Below are positions 16,580 through 24,292 of a stretch of 64,000 bases of DNA, piece by piece. The DNA is taken from assembly GCA_944392125.1 (NCBI GenBank), contig CALXVP010000008.1, positions 1-64,000 on the forward strand. Direction: 5' to 3'. The position numbers and the translations under genes were made by a program. The notes beneath the pieces are model-generated. The model saw only the letters and a list, made by a program, of their open reading frames with translations, did not search any database and had not been told where the DNA came from. The DNA is from an uncultured Alphaproteobacteria bacterium (GTDB lineage Bacteria; Pseudomonadota; Alphaproteobacteria; CAAHEQ01; UBA3637). Each line of letters starts with the position of its first letter. Positions within the stretch are counted from its first letter, which is position 1.

Positions 16580-17098
16580 TTATTTAACCTGTGCGTTATT
16601 CGCTTCATCTATCATTTTTATTTGCGGACTAATCATCCGATTTCCGATTCGGATTTGATGACGGCGCACAAATCCCGCATTCACTTCCAACACGCCTTGG
16701 GCGGGCGTTTTTGAAGAAATCACGGTTTCATCTTGTGGCACGGCATTTTCATGAATATGCGTAATAACGCCCTCTTGATTAAAGAAAATCATATCCAGCG
16801 GGATATACGTATTTTTCATCCACATAAAAACCATTTTGGATTTTGGAAAAACAAACAGCATACCTGCATTTTCCGGCAACTCGGAGCGAAACATCAAGCC
16901 GACGGCTTGTTGCATGGGTGTCAGCGCCAATTCGGCCTGCACCGTAACTTTTTGCGAATCCGTTTGAAAAACAACGGATGTCTCATCTGAAAACAGCGAT
17001 GCCAGTGAATAAATCACACCGCCGACACATACACCTATCGTTGCAATAATGCGCCACTTATATTTGTGCCAAAACGATTTTTGATTTGATTTACGCAC
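16580..17098 (-). CDS. DUF192 domain protein, membrane-anchored
   Basis: A 172-residue protein starting at GTG, with one N-terminal membrane helix (about 17-38) and a DUF192 domain (about 45-160). Family landmarks are QAVGLMFRSELPENAGMLF, FVFPKSKMVFMWMKNTYIPLD (split around the MKNT motif) and AQGVLEVNAG. DUF192 proteins are small exported beta-sheet proteins of unknown function. It lies 12 bases after a small lipoprotein gene on the same strand, so the two are probably co-expressed. No other in-frame start lies nearby, which supports the GTG. Confidence 0.85.
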   Translation of the reverse strand: MRKSNQKSFWHKYKWRIIATIGVCVGGVIYSLASLFSDETSVVFQTDSQKVTVQAELALTPMQQAVGLMFRSELPENAGMLFVFPKSKMVFMWMKNTYIPLDMIFFNQEGVITHIHENAVPQDETVISSKTPAQGVLEVNAGFVRRHQIRIGNRMISPQIKMIDEANNAQVK

Positions 17099-17110
17099 GC
17101 TTTGTTCCGC

Positions 17111-17551
17111 TTATCTCGTATGTTGATTTTCTTCCATCCGATAGAAATACGTTTCCGGCACTTTCCCTTTTAAAATCGGATTTGTTTCCACTTTTCTTTG
17201 CCATTCTTTTAACGACATTTCTTCCGTTTCCGGCATTGCTTTCACTTGCTTGATATAGGCTTGCAATTCTTGTTGATTTAAATCGGAAACATCGGCACAA
17301 ACCGCCAATTCCATATCGGGACGTTTATTATTATTCATATCAAATTGTAGCTGATACAACACAAATGAGCCGATTAACAACGGATCATTCGGCGTTACCA
17401 CATTATTCACAACAACGCATTCCACCTGATCCTGATTCACTAATCTGGCAACCTCTTTTTTTTCTTTTGATGAAATTTCGGGCAAAAGGTTTTGGCATCC
17501 CGTTAAAGCCGATACACATAACAATCCGCTGATAATTTGATTTTTTTTCAT
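17111..17551 (-). CDS. Putative lipoprotein, unknown function
   Basis: A 146-residue protein read from the ATG at 17551, preceded by AGGAGAAAAA; the frame continues upstream to 17575 without a better start. The N-terminus is a lipoprotein signal with lipobox LTGC (Cys about residue 19), so the mature protein is presumably tethered to a membrane by acylation, in which the lnt enzyme encoded nearby would take part. The rest is hydrophilic and alpha/beta in character (VECVVVNNVVTPNDPLL, MELAVCADVSDLNQQELQAY). I do not recognise a family. The dnaB gene ends 33 bases upstream. Confidence 0.7.
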   Translation of the reverse strand: MKKNQIISGLLCVSALTGCQNLLPEISSKEKKEVARLVNQDQVECVVVNNVVTPNDPLLIGSFVLYQLQFDMNNNKRPDMELAVCADVSDLNQQELQAYIKQVKAMPETEEMSLKEWQRKVETNPILKGKVPETYFYRMEENQHTR

Positions 17552-17584
17552 TTTTTCTCCTTTCAAATCAATCAAGCAACCTGT

Positions 17585-19036
17585 TTATTCCGTTCGCTGT
17601 AAATTGCCGAATTTACCGAACTCGCCATTGAAATAAAGTTTAACCGTTCCCACGGGGCCGTGCCGTTGTTTGGCAATAATGGCTTCCGCCTGATTCGCCA
17701 ACTCAATTTTTTTATTTTCCCACTCTTGCACGCGCAACGCAAATTTTTCCGGCGTTTCATTTGAGTGTTTAACGGGCACATCATTTTGCAAATAGTAAAT
17801 TTCACGATAAACAAACATCACAATATCGGCATCTTGCTCAATGGATCCCGATTCACGTAAGTCCGATAATAACGGGCGCTTGTTATCCCGCTGTTCCACC
17901 AACCGCGATAACTGAGATAACACCAACACCGGCACATTTAATTCTTTTGCCATAATTTTAAGCTGACGCGTCATTTCCGATAATTCCTGCACCCGATTTT
18001 CGGAACGTCCGCCGCCGGAAATAAGTTGCAAATAGTCTATCACAATCAATCCCAACCCTTTTTCCTTATCCCGCTTCATGCGACGCGCTCTATTCTTAAT
18101 AGCCGTTACGGTTACACTCGGCGTTTCGTCAATATATAAGGGTAATCTGTTCAACAAAGAAACACCGGCAGCCAATTCATCAAACTGTTCATCCGAAATT
18201 TTCCCCGACCGCATTAAATGCCCCGGCACCTGCGCTTTGGCCGATAAAATCCGAGATGCCAATTGCTCGGCCGACATTTCAAGCGAAAAGAAAACAACCG
18301 ATTTTTTCTCGTTCGGATTTTTCTTATTTTCTTCTTCAAACGCAACGGCGGCATTATAAGCAATGGTTAAAGCCAACGCCGATTTTCCCATGGCGGGACG
18401 CCCTGCCAAAATCAACAAATCGGAATTATGCAACCCGCTGAGCAAATTATCCATATCAATCAAACCCGTCGGCACACCGGAAATGCCCGCCGGTGTGTTC
18501 ATGGCATCTTGAACCGACATTAACGATGATTGCAATGCCAAATTCAGCTGTTGCGGACCGCCGACCGTTTCCCCCGAGTTGGCAATTTCATACAATCGCT
18601 TTTCGGCATGTTCCACCTGCGCCATGGCCTCCTCATCAATAGAGATGGCAAACGCATCATTTACCATATCCGTGCCGAGCGCAATCAACTGCCGACGCAC
18701 ATATCTATCCAGTATCTGACGTCCGTAATCCGCGGCGTTAATAATACCCGTGGAAGCCGACGCCAACTCGGCCAAATAAGAGGCACCGCCCACTTCTTTT
18801 AGCGCATTATCACCCTCAAAAAACGCTTTCAACGTAATCGGATCGGCAATGCGCCCTTGTTCGATATAGAACCGACACGCATCATAAATTTTGCCGTGCA
18901 CGGGGTTAGCAAAACATTTGGCGTGCAAAAACTCCGAAACTTTTTCAAGAGCCCGATTGTTTGATAAAATTGCCCCTAATAAAGCCTGTTCCGCCTCTAA
19001 ATTTTGCGGGGGCACGCGCATCACATTTTCAAGCAT
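17585..19036 (-). CDS. dnaB: Replicative DNA helicase DnaB
   Basis: A 483-residue protein from the ATG at 19036; the open frame extends to 19084 but the family begins at PPQNLEAEQALLGAIL. The N-terminal helical domain (to about 120) binds primase, and the C-terminal RecA-fold motor carries Walker A LAGRPAMGKSALAL, Walker B LGLIVIDYLQLI and the SQLSRLVEQR segment. It forms the hexameric ring that unwinds DNA at the replication fork. Length is normal and there is no intein. It is divergent from ruvA, with about 170 bases between the start codons. Confidence 0.96.
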   Translation of the reverse strand: MLENVMRVPPQNLEAEQALLGAILSNNRALEKVSEFLHAKCFANPVHGKIYDACRFYIEQGRIADPITLKAFFEGDNALKEVGGASYLAELASASTGIINAADYGRQILDRYVRRQLIALGTDMVNDAFAISIDEEAMAQVEHAEKRLYEIANSGETVGGPQQLNLALQSSLMSVQDAMNTPAGISGVPTGLIDMDNLLSGLHNSDLLILAGRPAMGKSALALTIAYNAAVAFEEENKKNPNEKKSVVFFSLEMSAEQLASRILSAKAQVPGHLMRSGKISDEQFDELAAGVSLLNRLPLYIDETPSVTVTAIKNRARRMKRDKEKGLGLIVIDYLQLISGGGRSENRVQELSEMTRQLKIMAKELNVPVLVLSQLSRLVEQRDNKRPLLSDLRESGSIEQDADIVMFVYREIYYLQNDVPVKHSNETPEKFALRVQEWENKKIELANQAEAIIAKQRHGPVGTVKLYFNGEFGKFGNLQRTE

Positions 19037-19130
19037 TTTTCTCTCTGTTTTTTCAAGACAACCTATTTTAACGGCATTATACACGTTAATTTCTCTTTTT
19101 GCAAATTATTTTTAGAAATTTGAATAACGC

Positions 19131-19159
19131 TTGCAAATTCGGCGCCGATTTGCTAATCT
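19131..19159 (+). promoter_or_regulatory. Probable promoter of ruvA
   Basis: TTGCAA (19131-19136) and TAATCT (19154-19159) with a 17-base spacer, about 50 bases before the ruvA ATG, which is preceded by GGAGG. Confidence 0.6.
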
Positions 19160-19210
19160 GTTCCCTAATGAAAACAGATTAAAAAAATTAATGACGGAGG
19201 AAATCGGTTT

Positions 19211-19831
19211 ATGATTGCGAAACTTATCGGATTGCTTGACAGCGTTTGCGATGGTTATATTATTCTGAATGTATCCGGCGTCGGGTATCGTGTTTTTTGT
19301 TCCACAAGAACGATCGGCAGTCTGCCGACGCTCAATCAAACCGTTATGCTTTACATAGAAACGCAAGTCCGCGAAGATTCCATTCGGCTGTTCGGCTTCA
19401 CCACGCCGACCGAGCAACAATTATTTAATACGCTCAACGTTGTGCAAGGCGTGGGCGCCAAAGTTGCATTGGCTATTTTATCTTCTTTATCGGTTCAGGA
19501 AGTTCAGATGGCGGTTATGACGGGTGATTCAAAATCTTTTACGCGTGTATCGGGAATCGGCCCGAAATTGGCAACACGAATCGTAACGGAATTAAAAGGG
19601 AAACTCGGCTCGCTCGGCACAAATGAAGAAATGCAGGCAATCAATACCTCTTTTGCCAAACAAGCCGGCAATCAAGCGATGAGCGATGCGCTTTCCGCCC
19701 TCGTCAATTTGGGATACGCTCGCGCGGAAGCCGGAATGATTGTTGCCCGCATTCTGCAAGAACAACCGGACGTCGGCACAAGCGAGTTAATTCGGCTATC
19801 GTTAAAAGAAATCGGCAAAATGCAAGGATAA
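19211..19831 (+). CDS. ruvA: Holliday junction branch migration protein RuvA
   Basis: A 206-residue protein of normal size. The N-terminal OB-fold starts MIAKLIGLLD, the two helix-hairpin-helix motifs are visible at VVQGVGAKVALAIL and VSGIGPKLATRIV, and a C-terminal helical domain contacts RuvB (DALSALVNLGYARAEA). RuvA binds four-way junctions as a tetramer and loads the RuvB motor. Unlike the usual ruvC-ruvA-ruvB cluster, neither ruvC nor ruvB is beside it: dnaB is divergent upstream and a BI-1 protein follows after 236 bases. Confidence 0.95.
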   Translation: MIAKLIGLLDSVCDGYIILNVSGVGYRVFCSTRTIGSLPTLNQTVMLYIETQVREDSIRLFGFTTPTEQQLFNTLNVVQGVGAKVALAILSSLSVQEVQMAVMTGDSKSFTRVSGIGPKLATRIVTELKGKLGSLGTNEEMQAINTSFAKQAGNQAMSDALSALVNLGYARAEAGMIVARILQEQPDVGTSELIRLSLKEIGKMQG

Positions 19832-20067
19832 TTTAAAAAGCAACACGCGATAATATCGTTGCAAAATAATCAATCCCGCTTCAAGAAAACGAAGGGAGAA
19901 AAATAATCCGCCCAATCAATTCGTGCCGAATAATCGCTTTATAAAATATGTTTTGCCATATAAAGAAAAATACTTGTGTTTTCTAAAAAGAATCGTTATA
20001 AAAGAGAATGACAAGACTGATAGTTTGTTATATGAAGAGATTTTGATTTATAAAAAGGAGAAAAAAA

Positions 20068-20787
20068 ATGGAATTAAACACACGTCAAGTCAATGTGATA
20101 GAACGCGCAGATCAAGGCTTGCGGGCGTTCTTCGGGAAAATTTATAACTTTATGGCCGGCGGGTTGGTCTTATCGGCCGTCATGGCTTATTTAGCCTCGC
20201 AACAGCCGATTGTCGGTTGGATGTATGCAATCTCAAGCAAAGGCATTTCGCTTTCTTTGGTCGGCTGGATTGTCACGCTGGCGCCGTTTGCATTGATTTT
20301 TATGATGAACAGTGCCGTGCAAAAGGCTAATCCGCAAAAAGCGGGCATGCTTTTTTGGGTCTTTTCGGCTTTAATGGGATTATCGCTCGGCAATATTTTC
20401 TTATTGTATTCGGGGGCTTCCATCGCGCAAACGTTTTTGGTGACAGCCGGCTCATTTTTGGCATTAAGTATTTACGGCAGTTCCACAAAACGGGATTTAT
20501 CCGGTCTGGGCTCATTCTTGTTTATGGGCTTAATCGGATTGATTTTAGCATCGCTTGCAAACATTTTCTTTAAATCCTCTTCGGCATCTTTTGTGATTTC
20601 GGTTATCGGGGTCATTATTTTTGCGGGCTTTACCGTTTATGATACCAATCGATTAAAAGAAATTTATGCCCAGGCCGAAACAAATGATCAACGGCAATCC
20701 TTGGCCGTTATGGGTGCTTTGAGCTTATATCTGGATTTCATCAACCTGTTTTTATATTTATTGCGCTTTATGGGCGATAGAAAATAA
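20068..20787 (+). CDS. Bax inhibitor-1/YccA family membrane protein
   Basis: A 239-residue protein with seven predicted membrane helices and the conserved C-terminal segments FAGFTVYDTNRLKEIYAQAE and GALSLYLDFINLFLYLLRFMG that define the BI-1 family. YccA in E. coli interacts with the FtsH protease, and other BI-1 members conduct calcium; which applies here is unknown. AAGGAG lies 8 bases before the ATG. It is followed after 36 bases by the DsbA-like gene on the same strand, so it may be in the same transcript. Confidence 0.92.
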   Translation: MELNTRQVNVIERADQGLRAFFGKIYNFMAGGLVLSAVMAYLASQQPIVGWMYAISSKGISLSLVGWIVTLAPFALIFMMNSAVQKANPQKAGMLFWVFSALMGLSLGNIFLLYSGASIAQTFLVTAGSFLALSIYGSSTKRDLSGLGSFLFMGLIGLILASLANIFFKSSSASFVISVIGVIIFAGFTVYDTNRLKEIYAQAETNDQRQSLAVMGALSLYLDFINLFLYLLRFMGDRK

Positions 20788-20823
20788 AAACGCATTAACG
20801 TTAAGAAAAACAGGTACGATGAA

Positions 20824-21546
20824 ATGACGGGTATCAAACAATCGGTATGTTCTTTTCTGGTAACGGCGGGCATGATAATGTCCGCCGGTTATGCCGTCGG
20901 ACACATTCCCGCGTCATACGCTACCGATATGGACAATACTCATCACACAAATCCGACAACGCATTCGGCACCGCTTGACACTTTATCGGACGAATCGATT
21001 CAACCAACTTGGACACCGGATGCCTTACGCACCTGGGGGAACGAAAAGGCCGATGTATCCGTTTATTTATTTTCATCACTCACCTGCCCGCACTGTATGG
21101 TCTTTCATGAAGAAGTTTTGCCCAAACTGAAAGAAACATTTGTGCAACCGGGAAAGGTGAAATTAATTTATGTTGATATGCCGTATGATGCCAAGGCATT
21201 AACGGGAACTTTGCTGGCACGCTGTATTTCGCCCGCGTTATATGAAAAATACATGACGGCACTGTTTCAAAATCAAACCGTTTGGGCATACACAAGCAAT
21301 CCGCGCGGATTGATGGATGGTTATGCCACCGCGTTGGGCGCGGATACAAAAGCCATGCGGGCCTGCGTATCCGATATGGATCTACGCAAAAAAGTTATGG
21401 AACAGCGTGATAATTTATCAACGCTTTACAAAGTCAGAGGGATGCCGACGGTCGTTGTCGTCAAAAACGGAGAGGCAACGAAAATCACGGGAACGGATAC
21501 CCCTGTCATTTTAGCAAAAATTAAATCCGTTTTGGGGGAAGAATGA
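20824..21546 (+). CDS. DsbA-like thioredoxin-fold protein, exported
   Basis: A 240-residue protein with an N-terminal export signal (about 8-30), a Thr/His-rich linker, and a DsbA-type thioredoxin domain. The active site is TCPHC (about residues 79-83) in FSSLTCPHCMVFHEEVLP, and the cis-Pro is in VRGMPTVVVV. It fits a periplasmic disulfide oxidoreductase. The stop overlaps the atpI start by 4 bases (ATGA), coupling it to the F0 operon, which is an odd partnership. Cys-rich surface proteins encoded elsewhere in the window are plausible clients, but that is inference. Confidence 0.88.
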   Translation: MTGIKQSVCSFLVTAGMIMSAGYAVGHIPASYATDMDNTHHTNPTTHSAPLDTLSDESIQPTWTPDALRTWGNEKADVSVYLFSSLTCPHCMVFHEEVLPKLKETFVQPGKVKLIYVDMPYDAKALTGTLLARCISPALYEKYMTALFQNQTVWAYTSNPRGLMDGYATALGADTKAMRACVSDMDLRKKVMEQRDNLSTLYKVRGMPTVVVVKNGEATKITGTDTPVILAKIKSVLGEE

Positions 21547-21842
21547 CACAAGAAACAAAAGAACTGGCGCAAAAAATTGAACAAGCGCGCAATAAGAGAA
21601 TCAAAAAAGTATTTCAACGCCCGACTTCCGACTATCAAATTGCAATTGATATGTTGACAAATCTCATCGGATGTGTTTTAATGGGGCTCGCTTTGGGCGT
21701 ATTATTCCAAAACGTGTTTCAAACACCGGTTGAGCTAACGGTTTGCCTCACATTTTTCGGCGGATTCGTCGGATTGTTTCAAGCGGTGAGAGAAGCGCTG
21801 ACGGCAGGACAAGAAAAGAAAAACAAAAAGGCATCAAAATGA
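21543..21842 (+). CDS. atpI: ATP synthase protein I (AtpI-like)
   Basis: A 99-residue protein with a charged N-terminal segment and two membrane helices (about 40-62 and 65-85), the layout of AtpI in F0F1 operons. AtpI is an accessory factor that helps assemble the c-ring and may assist Mg2+ uptake. The GLALGVLFQN and FFGGFVGLFQAVREAL segments fit the family. The first and last codons overlap the neighbouring genes by 4 bases each, so translation is coupled from the DsbA-like gene through atpB. Confidence 0.85.
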   Translation: MTQETKELAQKIEQARNKRIKKVFQRPTSDYQIAIDMLTNLIGCVLMGLALGVLFQNVFQTPVELTVCLTFFGGFVGLFQAVREALTAGQEKKNKKASK

Positions 21843-22564
21843 GTGCGAATCCGTTGCATCAATTTGAAATTAAGAAGTTTATTCCGATAGATATCGGGGG
21901 CGTGGATATTGGGTTTACAAACGCCTCATTATTTATGGTATTGGCCGCTTTAATCGGGTTAACGATTATCTGGTTATCCATTCGCAAACAATTATTGATT
22001 CCGAATACGGGGCAATCTATCGGAGAGGCGCTGTTCGGATTTATTCGGAGCACGGCGCAAGATAGTATCGGCGAAGGCTATGAAAAATATATGCCGTTTA
22101 TTTTTACGGTATTCACAATGGTTTTCCTCGGGAATTTTTTGGGGCTTTTCCCGTATTCGTTTACATTTACGAGTCAACTGGCGCCCGTCGGGGCGTTTGC
22201 GATACTGGGAATGGTTATATCCATTATTGTCGGATTAAGAACGCAAGGATTTAAATGGTTTCGCACATTTTTCCCTGCCGGCGTGCCGGTTTTTATGGCG
22301 CCGATTATTATTCCGATTGAAGTTTTTTCATTTTTATCCAAACCGTTCAGTTTAACGATGCGGCTTGTGATGAATATGATTGTCGGGCACTTGATGATGA
22401 AAGTGTTTGCCGGTTTAGTATACACGTCGGGGCTGGTCGGCGTGATTCCTCTGGTTGCCATCGGAGGGTTGATTTTGTTTGAGATGTTTATCGCTTTCCT
22501 GCAAGCGTATATTTTTACGATTTTAACCAGTATTTATATCGGGGAAGCGGCGCATGCTCATTAA
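21839..22564 (+). CDS. atpB: F0 ATP synthase subunit a
   Basis: A 241-residue polytopic subunit starting MSANPLHQFEIKKF at the ATG overlapping the atpI stop; the open frame runs further upstream inside atpI and is not used. The essential stator Arg is seen in FSLTMRLVMNMIVGH, followed by the final helices with IAFLQAYIFTILTSIYI. It provides the proton half-channels next to the c-ring. Length and hydropathy are normal for alphaproteobacteria. Confidence 0.95.
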   Translation: MSANPLHQFEIKKFIPIDIGGVDIGFTNASLFMVLAALIGLTIIWLSIRKQLLIPNTGQSIGEALFGFIRSTAQDSIGEGYEKYMPFIFTVFTMVFLGNFLGLFPYSFTFTSQLAPVGAFAILGMVISIIVGLRTQGFKWFRTFFPAGVPVFMAPIIIPIEVFSFLSKPFSLTMRLVMNMIVGHLMMKVFAGLVYTSGLVGVIPLVAIGGLILFEMFIAFLQAYIFTILTSIYIGEAAHAH

Positions 22565-22586
22565 TTTATCGTAAAGGAGAAAAAAA

Positions 22587-22841
22587 ATGGAATTAGATGT
22601 TGAAACAATGCAATATGTGGCCACGGCAGTTAAATACTTTGCCATCGGTATGTTAGGTTTGCCTTTATTGGCAGCAGCCAAAGGCGTGTCGGACGTATTT
22701 ACAACGTTTATCACGGGTGTCAGCCGTAATCCGAACGTTAAGAAAGATACATTTGTGCCGACGATTATCGGTGCGGCCATGGTGGAAGCTATTGCTTTGT
22801 ATGCCATCGGTTTGGCATTTACGATGTATTTCGTCAAATAA
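22587..22841 (+). CDS. atpE: F0 ATP synthase subunit c, with altered helix-1 glycine motif
   Basis: An 84-residue hairpin proteolipid. The polar loop SRNPNVK (R47-N48-P49) and the ion-binding Glu67 in AAMVEAIALYAIG are clear. Residues after Glu67 (Ala, Ile) do not match the Na+-binding pattern, so proton coupling is likely. Helix 1 is odd: where the family has a GxGxGxG motif this protein has A29-x-A31-x-G33-x-S35, with Lys at 32. AAAGGAG precedes the ATG. See findings for what this may mean for ring size. Confidence 0.93.
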   Translation: MELDVETMQYVATAVKYFAIGMLGLPLLAAAKGVSDVFTTFITGVSRNPNVKKDTFVPTIIGAAMVEAIALYAIGLAFTMYFVK

Positions 22842-22859
22842 GCAGGCAGGAAATAAGAA

Positions 22860-23327
22860 ATGCCGCAATTTGATTTACAGTGGTTTATCAGTGAGGCGTT
22901 TTGGGCGCTGTTGTGCTTTGCCGTATTTTACGTTATTATGGCTTATTTCATCTATCCGCTGTTTCAAGACGTCTTTTCGGAACGGGAGCATAAAATCAAG
23001 AATGATTTATCCATTGCCGAGATGGTCAACAAGCAAGCAGAGGAGCTGATTCAAGACTATAAGAACCACATTTATGCCGCCGAGCAAACGAAAAGTGAAA
23101 TCGTGAATGAAACGTATCGCGATATACAAAAGTTTGCATCGCATGTAGAAGCGGAGCATGAGCAAAAATTTCGGCAACAGATTGAAGAAACGGAGCAACG
23201 CATGAAGCGTGAGCGGAATAATGCGATGGCTGAATCGGGTGCACTTGCCCAGCAAATTGCACAAGAATTGGCAACGAAATTATCCACCCCGAAGCGTTTA
23301 TCCGGAACGAAGAGGAAAACGGTATGA
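22860..23327 (+). CDS. atpF': F0 ATP synthase subunit b'
   Basis: A 155-residue stator subunit with one N-terminal membrane helix (about 10-35) and a long amphipathic coiled coil rich in Glu, Lys and Gln. Opening with QFDLQWFISEAFWALLCFAVFY is typical of the b' subunit found alongside b in alphaproteobacteria and photosynthetic bacteria. With AtpF it forms the heterodimeric peripheral stalk that holds F1 against rotation. Its stop overlaps the atpF start by 4 bases. Confidence 0.9.
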   Translation: MPQFDLQWFISEAFWALLCFAVFYVIMAYFIYPLFQDVFSEREHKIKNDLSIAEMVNKQAEELIQDYKNHIYAAEQTKSEIVNETYRDIQKFASHVEAEHEQKFRQQIEETEQRMKRERNNAMAESGALAQQIAQELATKLSTPKRLSGTKRKTV

Positions 23328-23836
23328 TAGAAAGAATACTGGCCGAGTTTGAGAATCCCGAATTTTGGGTAGCGGTTGCGTTTTTCCTTGCCGTTATTCC
23401 GCTGATACGGCCGGCCATTAAGGGTGTAAAAGAGTGGAGTAAGGGGCAAGCATCGGCCGTTCAAAAAGAGCTGGACGAAGCGGCGAACTTACGCAAGGAA
23501 GCCGAAGATTTATATGCCGAGTATGAGCAACGAACCAAAAATATTGAAAAGGAACGCACGGAAATTTTGCGGAGCGCCGAGCGGGAGGTCATCACAATCC
23601 AGCAAGATGCCGATGAAAAACTCACGCAAAAGTTAGCAAGCAAGAAGAAAGAAGTTCAAGATAGAATCCAATCCATTGAAACGAATGCGCGAAATGAGTT
23701 TGCGCAAGAAGTGATGACGAATGTGATGGCGAAAACGAAAGATATGATTTCAACACAGGCCATTCGTCAATCGGAAGCGGATATGGATAAAGCCATGGAA
23801 CAGATATTTGCGGTTTTAGAAAAGAAATCGGCATAA
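23324..23836 (+). CDS. atpF: F0 ATP synthase subunit b
   Basis: A 170-residue subunit with an N-terminal membrane segment (ENPEFWVAVAFFLAVIPLI) and a long coiled coil (about 45-150). It pairs with b' as the peripheral stalk. It is the last gene of the F0 operon. No F1 genes (atpHAGDC) follow; as usual in alphaproteobacteria they are presumably elsewhere. A strong terminator begins 22 bases after the stop. Confidence 0.92.
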   Translation: MIERILAEFENPEFWVAVAFFLAVIPLIRPAIKGVKEWSKGQASAVQKELDEAANLRKEAEDLYAEYEQRTKNIEKERTEILRSAEREVITIQQDADEKLTQKLASKKKEVQDRIQSIETNARNEFAQEVMTNVMAKTKDMISTQAIRQSEADMDKAMEQIFAVLEKKSA

Positions 23837-23857
23837 TATATTAAGCTAACAAATAAG

Positions 23858-23893
23858 AACCGTTTTGGGTTAACACTCAAAACGGTTTTTTTC
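23858..23893 (+). terminator. Terminator of the F0 operon
   Basis: A 10-bp perfect stem, AACCGTTTTG (23858-23867) with CAAAACGGTT (23878-23887), with a 10-base loop and an uninterrupted T run. Confidence 0.92.
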
Positions 23894-24221
23894 ATAAAAA
23901 CGCAAACCAACCGGCGTGTTTACACGGAAAGAAACGAATTGGTATAAGTTGTTTAAATTTATCTTTAAACGTCGGTCAAGGGAAGAATTAGGCGTGTGAT
24001 ATTTTAGATACAAGAGAGCCTTCTTTTTTATCAAAAATCTCGCCAAAGGCAAATCTGGCACACAACATAACAAAGAGAGTAAGTCCTTTATATGTTTTAT
24101 TTGATTACAACGGTGCCTCTATAAGAACCGATTAAAAAGGATGTTTTAATAAATAGATATTCATATTTTCCCTTTTTAATATAAATAATTAGAATAGTAT
24201 GTTTGTAACAATAAAAACTTA

Positions 24222-24249
24222 TTGACAAAAAAAGAAAGAGTGATATTTT
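24222..24249 (+). promoter_or_regulatory. Promoter of the ankyrin-repeat gene
   Basis: TTGACA (24222-24227) and TATTTT (24244-24249) with a 16-base spacer, about 45 bases before the ATG. The DNA around it is very AT-rich. Confidence 0.65.
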
Positions 24250-24292
24250 TAAATATATTTCATTAAATAACGATTTTAAACAGGGGAATAAA

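Larger units (their letters stand above)
23837..24292. other. Intergenic region between the F0 operon and the ankyrin gene
   Basis: The left end holds the F0 operon terminator and the right end the ankyrin-gene promoter. The 320 AT-rich bases between have no convincing gene or RNA structure. Confidence 0.5.

Noticed and set aside
16387-16608. 73-codon minus-strand frame between lnt and the DUF192 gene
   Set aside because: Overlaps the end of the DUF192 gene, lacks a binding site and has no recognisable sequence.
19923-20147. 74-codon frame upstream of the BI-1 gene
   Set aside because: It reads into the BI-1 gene in another frame and the region before 20068 looks like an AT-rich leader with the BI-1 ribosome binding site.
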